Below, piece after piece: positions 17,630 through 27,076 of a stretch of DNA of 64,000 bases; the first letter of the stretch is position 1; the number at the start of each line of letters is the position of its first letter. The DNA is from Gammaproteobacteria bacterium. Lineage in GTDB: Bacteria > Pseudomonadota > Gammaproteobacteria > Ga0077536. The position numbers and the translations under genes were made by a program. The notes under the pieces are model-generated. The model searched no databases. It was given only the letters and a program-made list of their open reading frames with translations, and was not told the DNA's origin. The stretch covers positions 1 to 64,000 of the forward strand of contig JACQWY010000003.1 of NCBI GenBank assembly GCA_016209015.1, written 5' to 3'.

Positions 17630-18018
17630 GGGGTGTCCGCCGGCGCGCAGTCCGGCCCGGCGGCGGCCTGCTGCACCGGTTTCCGCGCACGTTCGCCGAC
17701 TTCGCCGGCGATGCGGTCCGCGTGCTCGCGATCGAAATCCGCGGGATACCGCTTCTTCACGCCGCGCGCCTGGAGCCCGAGATGCACGTCCGGCGCGAGA
17801 CTGCGCTGGGCGAAGCAGTGCCGTGCGCCGTTCAGCGCGCAGCCATCGAGCGCGATGATCGCGTGCCCCGAGCGCGCGAGCTCGACGAGCGGCGCGACGC
17901 CGGCGATGCCGGCGCGGTCCAGGACGAGCGCAATCTGATTCGCGGCCTGCGCGGCGCTCGAGCAGCCGGAGCAGGCATAGACGGGGAGCAGGTCCCGGCA
18001 GGAAGCATGTCGGGTCAT
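17596..18018 (-). CDS. DGC-type putative zinc-binding protein
   Basis: A 140-residue cysteine-containing protein that resembles the DGC-domain 'putative zinc-binding protein' family. It has an early VYACSGCSSAAQAANQIA motif, IIALDGCALNGARHCF in the middle (the family's conserved DGC followed by a second Cys), and a charged C-terminal tail. The function of the family is not established; conserved cysteines suggest metal or redox binding. The start at 18018 is chosen because the conserved part begins there. The 3' end overlaps the convergent ppa gene by 34 bp. Confidence 0.75.
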   Translation of the reverse strand: MTRHASCRDLLPVYACSGCSSAAQAANQIALVLDRAGIAGVAPLVELARSGHAIIALDGCALNGARHCFAQRSLAPDVHLGLQARGVKKRYPADFDREHADRIAGEVGERARKPVQQAAAGPDCAPADTPQKCGLSGSAS

Positions 18019-18150
18019 GACGGGTTCGCGCCTCCGCGCACTGCCCGCAGCGCCGACGGTGCGCGTGCGTGCGGCGAGTCTCGCGCGGCGCGCGTCACTG
18101 CGCCTCGAACTTCCTCGAGTCACCCCGGCGCGCCGCAGCGGGAGACCCGC

Positions 18151-18570
18151 TCACAGGCCGCAGCGTATCGACTCCGCCTGGACATCGAGCGTCGCGCGCG
18201 GCGGATGCTGCGGATAGCCCGGCGGGAAGCGGAAGCCGAAGCCGTCGCCCTTCACGCGCGGGATGACGTGCAGATGTGCGTGGAAGACGGTCTGGCCGGC
18301 CTCGGCGCCGTCGGCGAGGAATAGATCGATCCCGTTGCAGGGCAGACCGCTCGCCTTCAGCGCCGCGGCGAGGCGCTGGCCGACCTGGAAGATGTGGCCA
18401 CCGGTCGCCGGATCGAGATCCGCGAGTCCGACGGCGTGCGCGATCGGAATGACGAGCAGGTGACCGGGCGTGACGGGCTGCACGTCCATGAACGCCGCAC
18501 ACCGATCGTCACGATACAGCAGGCTCGCTTCGGCTTCACCGGCGAGGATACGGCAGAAGATGCAGTGCAT
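18151..18570 (-). CDS. HIT family hydrolase
   Basis: A 139-residue histidine-triad protein. It starts with CIFCRILAGEAEASLLY (zinc-type CxxC) and contains the nucleotide-binding HIT motif FHAHLHVIPR. Family members hydrolyse nucleoside phosphoramidates or dinucleotides such as Ap4A. ATG at 18570 follows GGAGAG. It precedes the DGC gene by 132 bp on the same strand; an operon is possible but not certain. Confidence 0.92.
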   Translation of the reverse strand: MHCIFCRILAGEAEASLLYRDDRCAAFMDVQPVTPGHLLVIPIAHAVGLADLDPATGGHIFQVGQRLAAALKASGLPCNGIDLFLADGAEAGQTVFHAHLHVIPRVKGDGFGFRFPPGYPQHPPRATLDVQAESIRCGL

Positions 18571-18641
18571 GGCGCTCTCCGTGGCTGGGGTCCCCGATTA
18601 TCGAAAGCGCCGGCGCGGAGCGTCAATCGATCCGGCCTGCG

Positions 18642-19526
18642 TCAGAAACGGAACAGCACGCCCGCATCGAGCTGCACGCCTTCGTACCAGAGTCCGCGCG
18701 CCGCCGCGCTGTGGAAATACCGGAGTGCGAGATCGAGCGCCCAGCGCGCGCCGAGGGCGTAGTTCACGCCGAGCTCGCCGTTCAGGGTGTCGGCATCGAG
18801 GCGATACGCGCGACGCGCGACGGCGGCGGTGCTGAGCGCGGGATCCGGTGCGTCCGCTTCGCCGACCGCGTCGATGAGGGCCGTCCTGCGCGACGAGACG
18901 ACGAGCCCGCCGGTCTGCCAGGCGAAACCGCCGTAAGCCGTGAAGCGCGGCGCGAAACGCCACTCGCCGTGCGTCCCGAGGCGATGCGATGCAGTGTCGA
19001 ACACGGCCGCGTCGAATGCGCGGCGGACGGTGTAGCGGTAACCGGCGCGCAGCTCGATGCGATCCGTGAGGCGCCGGCCGGCGTCGACGCCGGTCGTCAG
19101 CGTGCCGCCGTCGCGGAGCGCACTGCCGGTGTGCCCGAGCAGCGCCGCGCCCACGTTCGCCTCGTACCACAGCGCGTCGTACCCGGTGCCCGGCTGGACG
19201 CGCCACACGGCGCGTGCATCGAGGCGGCCCTCGCTCAAGTCGTCCCAATCGGTGTAGCCGCGCAGCGCGGCACCGCCGCTCAGCAAGAGACCGCTGCGTG
19301 CACCCGTCTGCAGCGGCAGGTTCGCGGCGATGCGTGCGCCGAGGACATCGTCCTCGAGCACGTCCTGACGCCAGCCGTGGCCGACGTTCGTGTCGTGGAC
19401 GTAATCGATCGCGGCATCGAAATACGGTGACGCGGCAGCGGCGGGAAACGCGATCACGACGAGCGCCGCGGCGCCGAGCGGGCGCACACGCGAAGGCCGT
19501 GGACGGTTGAGGGGATCGGGCGTCAA
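18642..19526 (-). CDS. Outer-membrane beta-barrel protein
   Basis: A 294-residue protein with an N-terminal signal peptide (PLGAAALVVIAFPAAAASP) and a body of alternating amphipathic strands, ending in GVQLDAGVLFRF with the C-terminal aromatic residue needed for BAM-dependent insertion. The repeated pattern (RIELRAGYRYTVRR, RFTAYGGFAWQTGG, RWALDLALRYFHSA) suggests a barrel of about 12-14 strands, perhaps the DUF2860/surface-lipoprotein-assembly type. The substrate or role is unknown. It is divergent from the FecR-like gene. Confidence 0.75.
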   Translation of the reverse strand: MTPDPLNRPRPSRVRPLGAAALVVIAFPAAAASPYFDAAIDYVHDTNVGHGWRQDVLEDDVLGARIAANLPLQTGARSGLLLSGGAALRGYTDWDDLSEGRLDARAVWRVQPGTGYDALWYEANVGAALLGHTGSALRDGGTLTTGVDAGRRLTDRIELRAGYRYTVRRAFDAAVFDTASHRLGTHGEWRFAPRFTAYGGFAWQTGGLVVSSRRTALIDAVGEADAPDPALSTAAVARRAYRLDADTLNGELGVNYALGARWALDLALRYFHSAAARGLWYEGVQLDAGVLFRF

Positions 19527-19656
19527 ACGCGCTCTCGTGATGGCGTCGGCGCGATGTTAGCAGTCAGCGGCCGCACGACGCGAGCCCGTGCCCCGCTGCT
19601 GTGCGATGATGCGCGACGGGCACGTCATCCGTTCTCTTGCCATCGGGGGGTCTTCC

Positions 19657-20379
19657 ATGCGCGATTCAGAATCCATCGACGATCCGCGTCGCGCGTTCCT
19701 CGTCGCCCTGCTCGCCGCGGGCGCCTACCTGCTGCCGCGGCCCCTGCGTGCCGGGCCGCTCGGCGACGTGCCGCAGCCGCTGCCCGCCGGCAGGTCGATT
19801 TACACGCTGGACGGCAGCGTGACCGTCAACGGTGCCGCGGCCTCGCCCGCGACGCTCGTCCGCGCCGGCGACATCGTCGAGACCGGCGCGCGCAGCCGCG
19901 TCGTATTCGCCGTCGGCAAGGATGCCTTCCTGCTGCGCGAGCAGAGCCGTCTCGAGCTCGCGCGCGAAGACGGATCAGCGGCGGGCGAGATCCTCGTCGG
20001 CGCGCTCCGCCTCGTCACCGGCAAGCTGCTCTCCGTGTTCGGCAGGCGCGCGCATGCGTTCCACACGCCGACGGCGACGATCGGAATCCGCGGCACGGGC
20101 GTCTATGCCGAAGTCGAACCGGACCGGACGTACTTCTGTACCTGCTACGGCGTGACGGACGTCGGCGCGGCGGACGATTCGAACGCGCGCGAGACGGTCT
20201 CGGCGACGCATCACGACGCACGCTACATTCTCGCGCAAGGCAGTGAGCGCATCCGGCGCGCGCCGTTCGTGAACCACACGGACGAGGAGCTCGCGCTGAT
20301 CGAAGCACTCGTGGGTCGCACGCCGCCGTTCGTGATGCCGGGCGACGGCTATGGCGGGCCGCGGCGGTCGGAGTATTGA
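19657..20379 (+). CDS. FecR-domain exported protein with Tat-like signal
   Basis: A 240-residue protein. Its N-terminus DDPRRAFLVALLAAGAYLLP has twin arginines before the hydrophobic core, a likely Tat signal. The FecR-type beta-rich domain follows: GDIVETGARSRVVFAVGKDA and TPTATIGIRGTGVYAEVEPD, the latter typical of FecR proteins. There is no FecI sigma factor or receptor nearby, so it is unlikely to be a classic iron sensor; such stand-alone FecR proteins are often periplasmic and of unknown role. ATG at 19657 follows GGGGGG. It shares a 130-bp promoter region with the divergent outer-membrane protein gene. Confidence 0.85.
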   Translation: MRDSESIDDPRRAFLVALLAAGAYLLPRPLRAGPLGDVPQPLPAGRSIYTLDGSVTVNGAAASPATLVRAGDIVETGARSRVVFAVGKDAFLLREQSRLELAREDGSAAGEILVGALRLVTGKLLSVFGRRAHAFHTPTATIGIRGTGVYAEVEPDRTYFCTCYGVTDVGAADDSNARETVSATHHDARYILAQGSERIRRAPFVNHTDEELALIEALVGRTPPFVMPGDGYGGPRRSEY

Positions 20380-20550
20380 GAGACCCGGGCGGGTCGAAGG
20401 AGCCTTCGCTGGTCGGATCCGCCGCAGGCGTAAGCGGACGAATTCATCGCGGAACGTCGACGCGACGCTCGTGCTCGTCGATGTTCCGGAAGCGAAGAAT
20501 TCGCACGATTACGCTGCGCCGACCGTCCTTGCAAAAATGCGGGAGTGCGT

Positions 20551-20949
20551 TCAACCCATCGTCTGACAACGATCGATCGCAACCTTGTAGACCACGCGGA
20601 CTTCGCCCGGCTGGCGCCAGGGATAACGGTCCTGACCGATGTACTTCTTGGCGAGCGCGTCGATGTGATCGTCGCCGCCCTTCTCCGTGACCTCGACGAT
20701 GTGACCCTGGATCTGGATGTAGCGGTAGGCGTTGTCCGGATCGAGGATCGAAATCGCGACCTTCGGGCGGGCTCGCATGTTGCGATCCTTCACGCGGCCT
20801 TTCGCGGAGTTCAGGAGGATGTGCGTCCCGTCGAAGCTGAACCACACCGGCGACACCTGCGGGCTTCCGTCCTTGTACGAGGTGCCGAGGTGCGCGAACG
20901 TGATTTTCGTGGTGAGCAGATCGCGGAAGTTATCGGGTATCGCGGCCAT
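20551..20949 (-). CDS. Pyridoxamine 5'-phosphate oxidase (PPOX) family protein
   Basis: A 132-residue split-barrel flavin-binding protein of the PPOX class (TIGR03618-like 'F420-dependent' branch). Motifs are FAHLGTSYKDGSPQVSPVWF, LNSAKGRVKDRNMRARPKVA and YIQIQGHIVEVTEKGGDDHI. Members bind FMN or F420 and reduce small substrates. No F420 synthesis gene is in the window, so the cofactor is undetermined. The start at 20949 is supported by GGAG upstream; an upstream in-frame ATG at 21168 adds only a low-complexity leader. Confidence 0.88.
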   Translation of the reverse strand: MAAIPDNFRDLLTTKITFAHLGTSYKDGSPQVSPVWFSFDGTHILLNSAKGRVKDRNMRARPKVAISILDPDNAYRYIQIQGHIVEVTEKGGDDHIDALAKKYIGQDRYPWRQPGEVRVVYKVAIDRCQTMG

Positions 20950-21103
20950 GATGTCACTCCTTCGTGCTGGCGGCGCGCGGTAGCGCGCGGGGTTTGTCGT
21001 TATGGTGGGTACGCTCCGGCACGCGGCGGCGCGCCGCGGTCCGTGCCGGATCTGACCCGGGAGGCTATGCCGCCCGCCGGTGAGCGTCAAGGGAAGCGCC
21101 GCG

Positions 21104-22888
21104 TCAGTCCGCGGCTTCGACGCGATTGCGGCCGAGGTCCTTCGCGCGGTAGAGCGCCTTGTCGGCACGTTCGAACAGTGATTCCATGCTGTCGAGGACG
21201 GGGTCGAGGTTCGCCACGCCGATGGACACCGTCACCGGCACGTGCTCGTCCTTGTAACGGAACGTCGCGGTCTCGACCTGGCGGCGGACCTGCTCGCAGG
21301 CCTCGAACGCGGGCTTCAGCGAGGTCTCGGGCAGCAGCAGCACGAACTCCTCGCCGCCGTAACGGGCAAAGAAATCGGTCTTGCGCACGCGGTGCTGGCA
21401 GATGAGCGCGATGGTCTTCAGCAGCTTGTCGCCGGCCTTGTGACCGAAGCCGTCGTTGATGCGCTTGAAACGATCCAGATCGAGTATCGCGAGGCTGAGC
21501 GGCGTGCCGTAGCGCTTCGCGCGCTCGAACTCGATTTCCGCGCGTTCCTCGTAGGCGAGCCTGTTCGGCACGCCGGTCAGCGCGTCCTTGTGCGCCTTGG
21601 CGTGCTGCTCCTGCAGCGAATCGCGGAGCACCGAGGATTCGACCTCGATCGCGCGCACGCGCTGCGTGAGATCCTCGATGCGGTGCTCGTACTCGGACTG
21701 ACGCGTGTGCTGGAAATCGAGGAAATGCGATATCGAGCCGCGGACGGTGGAGACGCGGGCGTCGATCGCGGCCTTGATCTCGGCGACGCTGTGCTCGCCT
21801 GCGAACGCGCTGCCGATCTGATCCATTTCGGAGTTGATTCCGCGCGAGAGGTTGTCCGCCTCGACCACGGCCTCTCGCCCCTGCAGCACCGCGGTGTTCA
21901 ACTCCGCCTCGACGATGCTCAAATCGCCCGCCGCCTTCTTCAGGTACTCGCCGAGGTCCTTCAGATCGCGGCGGAGATAGGCGTGCAGGTCGTTCAGGAA
22001 CACGGCCGCGTCGGCGATCGGATCCTCGACGCGCGGCCCGAGCAGAGTCTCCTTCAACTCCGCGATGCGGACCTCGAACTCGCCCGGCAGGTACAGCGCA
22101 TCGACGAGCTCGAGCAGCGTTCGGCACTGGATCGTGCGCTCGTCGGTCGTCAGGCCCGGTTGGTTGAGGATCTCGCCGACGACCTCGGCGACGCGCTCGA
22201 GCAACTGCTTGCGCGGCGGGACTTCGCCGGACTGCCATTCGCGCTGGAGCGCGACGAGCCGCGAGTGCACGCTCGGCACCGGTACGAAATTATCGACGAG
22301 ATCGCCGAGCAGCTCGGCACCGGGATCGTGGATCTGGATCGTGTCGCCGGTCGGGATGCGCGGCGCGGACGGCTCGCCGTTCGCTTCGGGGAGCCGCAGG
22401 CTCGCCGTCGTCGAATAGCTCGGCGCGGCGAGCTCGTTGACGAGATCGGCGATCAGCAGCGTGAGCTTCGCGATGTCGCCACCGGCCGCGATTTTGCTCG
22501 TGAGCTGCTTGAGCTCGAACTGGTACTGCGCGGGCAGCTTGAGCTTGCCGAGGAGTCGGCTCAGCTCCTCGCGCGCCGAGTCGTTCGTCGGCAGCCGACG
22601 CTTGGCGACGGCGGCGCAGCGTTCGGAGATTTCGAGGAGGAGGTTCTGGCGCCCTTTCGCGTCCACGGTGCGGAGCAGGCGGCGCAGATCGTTCAATTCG
22701 CGGTCGAGGGCACTGTCGGCGCTCTCGAAGCTGAGCGCGAGCTTCAGCAAGCTCTGATGAAGCGCGCGTTCGTCGCGCGCCCATTGGGTCCGCGCCTCCT
22801 CGAGCTCGCGGAAGACTTCACGGTACTTCGTCCGCCATTCCGTGGTCTCGCCGTTCTCGGCAGGGCTCGTAGTCTTTTTTATATTCAT
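21104..22888 (-). CDS. Diguanylate cyclase with long helical N-terminal region
   Basis: A 594-residue protein that should make c-di-GMP from GTP. The C-terminal GGDEF domain (from about HKDALTGVPNRLAYEE) has the active RYGGEEFVLLLP motif, with RKTD at the I-site position (RxxD, five residues before GGEEF), so product inhibition is likely. The N-terminal 420 residues are mostly helical and acidic with coiled-coil-like stretches and no recognised sensor domain or membrane segment. The start at 22888 (MNIKKTTSP) is preferred to 22933. It stands alone, in a window with two other GGDEF proteins. Confidence 0.9.
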   Translation of the reverse strand: MNIKKTTSPAENGETTEWRTKYREVFRELEEARTQWARDERALHQSLLKLALSFESADSALDRELNDLRRLLRTVDAKGRQNLLLEISERCAAVAKRRLPTNDSAREELSRLLGKLKLPAQYQFELKQLTSKIAAGGDIAKLTLLIADLVNELAAPSYSTTASLRLPEANGEPSAPRIPTGDTIQIHDPGAELLGDLVDNFVPVPSVHSRLVALQREWQSGEVPPRKQLLERVAEVVGEILNQPGLTTDERTIQCRTLLELVDALYLPGEFEVRIAELKETLLGPRVEDPIADAAVFLNDLHAYLRRDLKDLGEYLKKAAGDLSIVEAELNTAVLQGREAVVEADNLSRGINSEMDQIGSAFAGEHSVAEIKAAIDARVSTVRGSISHFLDFQHTRQSEYEHRIEDLTQRVRAIEVESSVLRDSLQEQHAKAHKDALTGVPNRLAYEERAEIEFERAKRYGTPLSLAILDLDRFKRINDGFGHKAGDKLLKTIALICQHRVRKTDFFARYGGEEFVLLLPETSLKPAFEACEQVRRQVETATFRYKDEHVPVTVSIGVANLDPVLDSMESLFERADKALYRAKDLGRNRVEAAD

Positions 22889-23165
22889 TCCGCACCCTCG
22901 GATCCTTGCGCGGCCGGTGAACACCTGCTGCATTCGAGCACTGCCGAAGGGAGCTCACGGGCTCCTCGCACGCGCCGGGTCGTCCCGGGCTTTTCGGCTG
23001 ATGCGGGCCGCTGAATGGCGGGACCCGCGACGCTCTATCACCGACCTGTCTGCGACTTATCGTCCCGCCGCTGCACCGACTTGAGAGCGACCCGGATCAA
23101 TCGGATCGAGGGAGAGCTCCGTCCGGGCGTTGCCTCCGGACGGGTACGATTGGAGTCACTGCGGC

Positions 23166-23708
23166 TCATTTCTCGATGCGCGTCATTTTCGAGCCCGCGA
23201 AGCTCAGATCGGCCATCAGCCCCTTGTTGCCGAAGATGAAGCCGATGATCGGTTCCTTGGCGGTCTCGGAGCTCACTTCGCCGCCTGCGCCGAGCGAGGC
23301 GACCGCGATGTTGCCGTCGACCCCGGCTTTCCAGCCTTCGCTGCGCCGGAACTGGTCCAGCGCCTGCTTCGTCATGAACAGTACGACCATGGTCTTCGAC
23401 TGGGCGCCCGCCTGCAGCCCCACCGATGCCGAGGCCGTGTTGTAGTAAGCGGTGGTCTTGCCGCCGACGAGCAGCGCGCCTTCGCCGTATTCGGCCCCGA
23501 CGATGAACCCGCCCTTCAACACGGACGGGAAGATCAGCATGCCGGCGGCCTTGCGCGCGAGCGCCTTGCCCGCGCCGACGGTCTTGTAGAACTCCTGTAT
23601 CGCGGCCTCGACCTCGGCGTCGAGCTCCACTTTCGAAGCGGCGTGGACGTTCGCGCAGACGAGCGCGATCAGGATCAGCAGAACACGGCCATAGCCGGAC
23701 TTGAGCAT
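23166..23708 (-). CDS. SYLF (YSC84-type) lipid-binding domain protein
   Basis: A 180-residue exported protein: signal peptide SGYGRVLLILIALVCANVHA, then a SYLF domain with AAGMLIFPSVLKGGFIVGAE, GEGALLVGGKTTAYYNTASA and MTKQALDQFRRSEGWKAGVD. SYLF domains bind phosphoinositides in eukaryotes; the bacterial role is unknown, probably in the periplasm or envelope. ATG at 23708 follows GGAGGT. It is the gene after imuB, where dnaE2 is often found in other genomes. Confidence 0.9.
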   Translation of the reverse strand: MLKSGYGRVLLILIALVCANVHAASKVELDAEVEAAIQEFYKTVGAGKALARKAAGMLIFPSVLKGGFIVGAEYGEGALLVGGKTTAYYNTASASVGLQAGAQSKTMVVLFMTKQALDQFRRSEGWKAGVDGNIAVASLGAGGEVSSETAKEPIIGFIFGNKGLMADLSFAGSKMTRIEK

Positions 23709-23829
23709 GACGAAGTGACCTCCGGTTTGGGCTGAGCGGGACTGCGCGACGACCACGCCGGGGTGGTCCGCCGCAGGGCCCCCATAGGATAGACGAGGCC
23801 GACGCGGCGCCCCAGCCCGGGACGCCGGA

Positions 23830-25422
23830 TCATTCGAAGATGCCGTGCAGATACCAGCCGCGATGTCCGGACAGCTCACGGAACACCCACAGCCGCGCGC
23901 CGCGTGCGCTCGTCGCGACGAAGTAGTCGCGCGCCACGGCGCTGCCGTCCCACCAGCCGCTCTCGATGCGCTCGCAGTCGCGGCTCAGTTGCAGCGGACC
24001 GCCGAGCTCGGGCCGGCCGTCGCGCTCCGCGAGCGGCAGCGGCGCGCGCGTCAGCCACAAGGGGCGCGCCGCCCCGGCCTCACGGGGGGAGGGCGCGGAC
24101 CGGGGCGACGAGCTCTTGTCGGCAGACGCCGGCTCACGCCAGCGCCAGGCACGTTCGGGACGATGATCGGGGACGAGGCTCAGACTGTGCAGCACGTGGC
24201 TGCCGAGCCGCGCCCGCAGGCGATCGATGAATTCGGGCCAGTTCTCGGTGCTCACCCGCGGCCGCGGATCGAAGAGATCGGCCGCGGGCGGCGGCGCATC
24301 GCGCAGAATCTCCCGGACTTCGAGGACGAGCTCGCGCACCGGCGCATGGAGCTTCGTGCGGCTCAGCTTTTCGCGCGACAGCAGCGCGAAATGCGCGGCG
24401 GCGCGGCCGGGCGCGGTGAGCTCGACCTCGCAGCGGGTGAGCGTGCGATCGGCGTGCACGAGCGTCCAGTCGAGCCGCCGCGCCGCGCCGCACTGCGCGG
24501 CGAGGAAACCCGCGAGCTCGTGCAGCAGACGCTCCATCGCGATCCCGAGTGCCGGGGCATGGTGGATCTCCCAGGGCAGATCGAGCCGGGTCTCGAACGT
24601 CGCGGGCAGCGGCTGGCTCGTGCGCGGGTCGGGCGCGAGACCGAGCAGGCGATCGAGCAGACTCACGAAGCCGGGCGCGAAACGCCGACCGAGACCGTCG
24701 CGCGGCAGGCGCAGGCACTCGGCGAGCGTCCGCACGCCGAGACGTTCGAGATCCGCGCGCTGCTCGGGCGCGAGCCGCAGCACGTCGAGCGGCAAGGCGC
24801 CGAGCTGGGCCGGCAACTCGGCGATCGTCGTCACCACCGCCTGACGCTGCGCGCGGGCGAGCGCGGTCGCGGCCCAGGGCGTCGGCGCGATCGCGGCATA
24901 GCCGCGGTAGCCGAGTGCGCGCAGGCCGCGGCGCAGCGTCTGCAGCAGCCCTGCCGTACCGCCGAAGAGACCGAGGCTGCCCTTGATCTCGAGCAGCAGA
25001 CCATCCGGCTCGACGAGGCTCACGCGCGGCGTGAACTGACAGGCCCAGGCGGCGAGGCCCGCGAGCGCCCGGGCTTCCGCCTGCGGATCGCGGGCGAGCC
25101 CCGTGAACTCACCGAGCACGCGGGCCGCGCCGAGCGGCATGCCGACGCGCACGCCGAGGCTCGCGGCCTGACTGTTCACGAGCACGACGCGCTGCTTGCG
25201 GCCCGTGCCTTCGACGAGCGCGCAGGCACGCCGCTCCGCCATGCCGCGCGTCGCGAGCTCGAGCGGCAGCTGCGGCAGGGCGATGTGCAGCCACAGCTCC
25301 GGTGCCGAAACCGCAGCCACCACCGGAGCCGAGGACGGCGCCGTCGCGCGGCGGAGCGGCGGCGGCAGATTCGCCGCCGGGGAATACGAACGGGCTTCAT
25401 CACGCATGACGGCAAACCTCAT
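23830..25422 (-). CDS. imuB: ImuB-like Y-family DNA polymerase protein
   Basis: A 530-residue member of the inactive Y-family polymerases (ImuB). It has LWLHIALPQLPLELATRGM, VNSQAASLGVRVGMPLGAAR and GYRGYAAIAPTPWAATALAR in the polymerase-like region, then helix-hairpin motifs. Active Y-polymerases have acidic Asp-Asp/Glu residues that ImuB proteins lack. Here too LHIALPQ stands where DMDAFF would be. ImuB scaffolds SOS mutagenesis with DnaE2. The ATG overlaps the TGA of imuA (ATGA), so translation is coupled. No dnaE2 follows. Confidence 0.92.
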   Translation of the reverse strand: MRFAVMRDEARSYSPAANLPPPLRRATAPSSAPVVAAVSAPELWLHIALPQLPLELATRGMAERRACALVEGTGRKQRVVLVNSQAASLGVRVGMPLGAARVLGEFTGLARDPQAEARALAGLAAWACQFTPRVSLVEPDGLLLEIKGSLGLFGGTAGLLQTLRRGLRALGYRGYAAIAPTPWAATALARAQRQAVVTTIAELPAQLGALPLDVLRLAPEQRADLERLGVRTLAECLRLPRDGLGRRFAPGFVSLLDRLLGLAPDPRTSQPLPATFETRLDLPWEIHHAPALGIAMERLLHELAGFLAAQCGAARRLDWTLVHADRTLTRCEVELTAPGRAAAHFALLSREKLSRTKLHAPVRELVLEVREILRDAPPPAADLFDPRPRVSTENWPEFIDRLRARLGSHVLHSLSLVPDHRPERAWRWREPASADKSSSPRSAPSPREAGAARPLWLTRAPLPLAERDGRPELGGPLQLSRDCERIESGWWDGSAVARDYFVATSARGARLWVFRELSGHRGWYLHGIFE

Positions 25423-26042
25423 AACGCGAGCGTGCAGGACCGGGCGCGCAGCCGGCCGCGGCATTTCAGGATATCGACCTCGAGCGTGCCCGGCGCGGCG
25501 GGCGTGAGCTTCAGACGCAGTGACGCGGGCGAGGCTTCGGCCGCATGACGGCTCGGCCGGAACATGACGCCGAGGCTCTGCCCCGCCTCGCAGGCGAGCT
25601 GCAGACGGCGCAGACGCAGGGAATCCACGGTCGCGAGCCAGGCGAGTGCCGCGCCGCAATCCAGGAAACGCAGCGCCTGCTCGAAGGCCCACAGGCGCTC
25701 TTCGCCGTCGCGCCGCCCCTCCGCGGCATCGGCCTCGACGATCAACAGCCGCGCGAGATCGACGCCTGCCGCGACGAGCGCCGGGGCATAGGGAATGTGG
25801 GGCGGGGAAATCCAGATCAGCCACTGGCCGCGCCGGCTCAGCGCGGCGAGCGCGGGCAGGAGCAGCCTCAGTGCGCCGATGCCCTCGTCATCGCACAGCA
25901 CCTCCGTCAGCGCGGGCAGCGGCCAGCCGCCGCCCGGCAGCAGGGCATCGAGCGCGGCGAAGCCGCTCGCGAGCTCGCCGGCGGGGGGCATCTCCCCTGC
26001 ACGCCGGACCTGGGCGCCGCGCAGCAGCTCTTCGAGATTCAT
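25419..26042 (-). CDS. imuA: ImuA translesion synthesis-associated protein
   Basis: A 207-residue SulA/RecA-like protein. [20 protein letters not shown] and [20 protein letters not shown] match the ImuA family, which resembles the RecA core but lacks a full Walker A motif. It interacts with ImuB during damage-induced mutagenesis. The ATG overlaps the stop of lexA by ATGA and its own stop overlaps imuB the same way, so lexA-imuA-imuB is one tightly coupled operon under LexA control. Confidence 0.9.
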   Translation of the reverse strand: MNLEELLRGAQVRRAGEMPPAGELASGFAALDALLPGGGWPLPALTEVLCDDEGIGALRLLLPALAALSRRGQWLIWISPPHIPYAPALVAAGVDLARLLIVEADAAEGRRDGEERLWAFEQALRFLDCGAALAWLATVDSLRLRRLQLACEAGQSLGVMFRPSRHAAEASPASLRLKLTPAAPGTLEVDILKCRGRLRARSCTLAL

Positions 26043-26653
26043 CGCGCATGCGTCCTCAGCACGCCGACACCGAGGCCTTCGATCACGAGCGATTGATCGC
26101 GCAGATCGATCTCGATGGGCGTGAAACGCGGATTCTCGGGCAGGAGCCACACACGGTTGCCGCGCTGGCGGAAGCGTTTGACGGTGACCTCGTCGTCGAG
26201 CCGCGCCACCACGATCTGCCCGTTCTGCGCCTCGGGCGTGGCGTGCACGGCGAGCAGGTCGCCGTCGAGGATCCCGCAGCCCTGCATGCTCGCGCCCTTC
26301 ACGCGCAGGAGGTAATCGGCGCGCGGATGGAAGATGCCGGGATCGAGCGGCTGGTATTCCTCGATGTGCTCCGCGGCGAGGATCGGCTGACCGGCGGCGA
26401 CGCGGCCGACGACCGGCAGGCCCGACGCCTCACGGGCCGCCGCGGTCAGACGGATGCCGCGCGAGGCGCCGGGGAGGAGCTCGAGCACGCCCTTGCGGGC
26501 CAGCGCGCGCAGATGCTCCTCGGCCGCGTTCGCCGAACGGAAGCCGAGCCGCGCGGCGATCTCCGCCCGCGTCGGCGGCATGCCGGTCTCGGCGAGCGTC
26601 TGGCGGATGAGCGCCAGGATTTCGGCCTGGCGGCTCGTGAGTCCCTCGGTCAT
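26039..26653 (-). CDS. lexA: LexA repressor
   Basis: A 204-residue SOS repressor very close to E. coli LexA. The winged-helix domain has [20 protein letters not shown] and [18 protein letters not shown], the self-cleavage site is the Ala-Gly of RVAAGQPI, and the catalytic dyad is Ser in KGASMQGCG and Lys in VTVKRF. It represses DNA-damage genes until activated RecA stimulates autocleavage. Two SOS boxes lie just upstream, so it autoregulates, and it heads the imuA-imuB operon. Confidence 0.97.
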   Translation of the reverse strand: MTEGLTSRQAEILALIRQTLAETGMPPTRAEIAARLGFRSANAAEEHLRALARKGVLELLPGASRGIRLTAAAREASGLPVVGRVAAGQPILAAEHIEEYQPLDPGIFHPRADYLLRVKGASMQGCGILDGDLLAVHATPEAQNGQIVVARLDDEVTVKRFRQRGNRVWLLPENPRFTPIEIDLRDQSLVIEGLGVGVLRTHAR

Positions 26654-26662
26654 GGGGCGAAC

Positions 26663-26678
26663 CTGGATTGATGTACAG
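26663..26678 (-). promoter_or_regulatory. LexA (SOS) box 1
   Basis: The palindromic CTGGATTGATGTACAG fits the CTG-N10-CAG SOS-box consensus. It ends 10 bp upstream of the lexA start codon. Together with the neighbouring box it should mediate LexA autorepression. Confidence 0.88.
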
Positions 26679-26680
26679 GA

Positions 26681-26696
26681 CTGTGATTATATCCAG
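26681..26696 (-). promoter_or_regulatory. LexA (SOS) box 2
   Basis: CTGTGATTATATCCAG is a second CTG-N10-CAG site, two bases from box 1, with the AT-rich centre seen in strong E. coli boxes. Tandem boxes suggest tight, cooperative control of the lexA-imuA-imuB operon. Confidence 0.9.
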
Positions 26697-26704
26697 GTCA
26701 CGAC

Positions 26705-27076
26705 GCGAGGCAAGCGGCGGGATCAGGCCTCATCGTCGTACGGCCCGGGTAATCCGCGAGACGTCGCCCTCGCGCAGGCGAGGGCCCAGTCGGTGACCCG
26801 CGGCACGCGCAGTGAACCTCGGGCTGGTGATGCCGAGTGCGTTGCCCGCGCGAGGCAAGCGGCGGGATCAGGCCTCATCGTCGTACGGCCCGGGTAATCC
26901 GCAACGTCGCCCTCGCGCAGGCGAGGGCCCAGTCGGTGACCCGCGGCACGCGCAGTGAACCTCGGGCTGGTGATGCTGCCGAGTGCGTTGCCCGGAACCA
27001 CGCCGCGAGGCTGGACCCGGGGTTCGTTCAGAGCGCCGAGGCGGAACGACTGGGCCCTCGCCTGCGCGAGGGCGAC
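26705..27076. repeat. REP-like hairpin cluster with tandem 145-bp unit
   Basis: Two tandem units of 145 bp (from 26705 and from 26850) each contain the CCCTCGC-GCAG-GCGAGGG hairpin plus CCCAGTCG (first at 26763-26792). An inverted copy of the same module lies at 27047-27076. The core matches that of 1-574, so the two loci are one dispersed family. It sits between lexA and the isocitrate dehydrogenase gene, which are divergent, and no gene is visible in it. Confidence 0.85.

Noticed and set aside
19657-20379. FecR iron-signalling sensor
   Set aside because: No FecI-type sigma factor or TonB receptor lies nearby, and the N-terminus is a Tat-like signal rather than the cytoplasmic FecR domain.
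21242-25548. Long plus-strand frames opposite the diguanylate cyclase and imuB
   Set aside because: Low-complexity Arg/Ala/Glu translations antisense to well-supported genes.
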